From Desulfamplus sp. (lineage in GTDB: Bacteria > Desulfobacterota > Desulfobacteria > Desulfobacterales > Desulfobacteraceae), in NCBI GenBank assembly GCA_015232465.1, contig JADFZO010000023.1:1-37779 (forward strand): a stretch of 37,779 nucleotides of DNA, in the 5' to 3' direction. Shown in pieces: positions 37,588 through 37,779 of this stretch (positions are counted from its first letter, which is position 1; each line of letters opens with the position of its first letter). The notes under the pieces were generated by a model. The model saw nothing but the letters and a program-made list of their open reading frames with translations, had not been told where the DNA came from and did not search any database. Both the position numbers and the translations under genes were made by a program.

Positions 37588-37779
37588 TTAAATGAGTTGA
37601 TTGACTGTCAGTGGTTGTCCACTTATCTCTCGAAGCGTAAAGCCCAGTTCTAACCCACCAGATGCACTACGAGCATCTGGAAATCGCTTAAAAAATCTCT
37701 CCAATAAAAACGATTTCACTTTGCGAAAATCTGTCAAGCCATTTAGCTCATCATCTCCAAAACGTTTGGCTATGTTTTT
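37588..37779 (-). CDS. C-terminal end of an unrecognised protein, cut by the window edge
   Basis: An open minus-strand frame enters from the right edge and ends at a TAA at 37588-37590, giving 63 residues. It has basic/aromatic segments (VKSFLLERFFKRFPDAR) and ends in GFTLREISGQPLTVNQLI. I do not recognise the family; the basic, aromatic-rich character would suit a nucleic-acid-binding or helicase-like C terminus, but that is a guess. It has no visible start and lies 70 bp upstream of the antitoxin gene on the same strand. Confidence 0.5.
   Translation of the reverse strand, partial: KNIAKRFGDDELNGLTDFRKVKSFLLERFFKRFPDARSASGGLELGFTLREISGQPLTVNQLI

Overview
This is an AT-rich chromosomal window from a bacterium whose gene set points to the Desulfobacterota (former Deltaproteobacteria). 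The supporting features are a three-piece, ferredoxin-bearing glutamate synthase, a PurH split into two genes, a DUF3786 protein, an anaerobic-type CbiD with a small CbiX, and [NiFe]-hydrogenase genes. No rRNA, tRNA, CRISPR array or complete insertion sequence is visible. The phylum assignment is an inference from gene content, not from a marker search.

Layout. (1) 1-334: the 3' part of a NuoB/HycG-type 20 kDa iron-sulfur subunit. (2) 363-8584: housekeeping genes. priA is on the minus strand; on the plus strand follow upp-uraA (uracil salvage), trmO, eno and pyrG. (3) 8587-12120, minus strand: engB-era-hybrid histidine kinase with overlapping starts and stops. (4) 12243-17388, minus strand: a glutamate synthase broken into a glutaminase subunit, an FMN/ferredoxin subunit and a GXGXG+GltD+ferredoxin subunit. 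(5) 17614-21194: a Ski2-like helicase, a TSUP permease and thiol peroxidase. (6) 21337-33305, plus strand: a 12-kb co-directional run with gaps under 50 bp or overlaps. Its order is cbiD, nth, an NAD(P)-binding DUF2867 protein, hydrogenase small subunit, hydrogenase large subunit, a 1003-aa hybrid kinase, a REC-GGDEF protein, cbiX, a tRNA-dihydrouridine synthase and a rhodanese. (7) 33292-33655: the wreck of an MFS transporter gene. (8) 33729-36936: DUF3786, a phosphoesterase and the two halves of PurH. (9) 37001-37779: a MazF-like toxin with its presumed antitoxin, and the C-terminal end of an unrecognised protein running off the window.

The most interesting part is 24829-31471. The hydrogenase resembles H2-sensing (HupUV/HoxBC, group 2) enzymes. 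The small subunit has no Tat signal, and the large subunit stops exactly at the last residue of its DPCxxCxxH motif, so it has no C-terminal peptide to be cleaved. It is followed by a coiled-coil/PAS hybrid kinase with two receivers and an HPt domain, then by a response regulator with a GGEEF diguanylate cyclase domain and an intact I-site. The simplest reading is an H2-to-c-di-GMP signalling pathway encoded as one unit. The small subunit also carries Asp where the second proximal-cluster cysteine normally sits.
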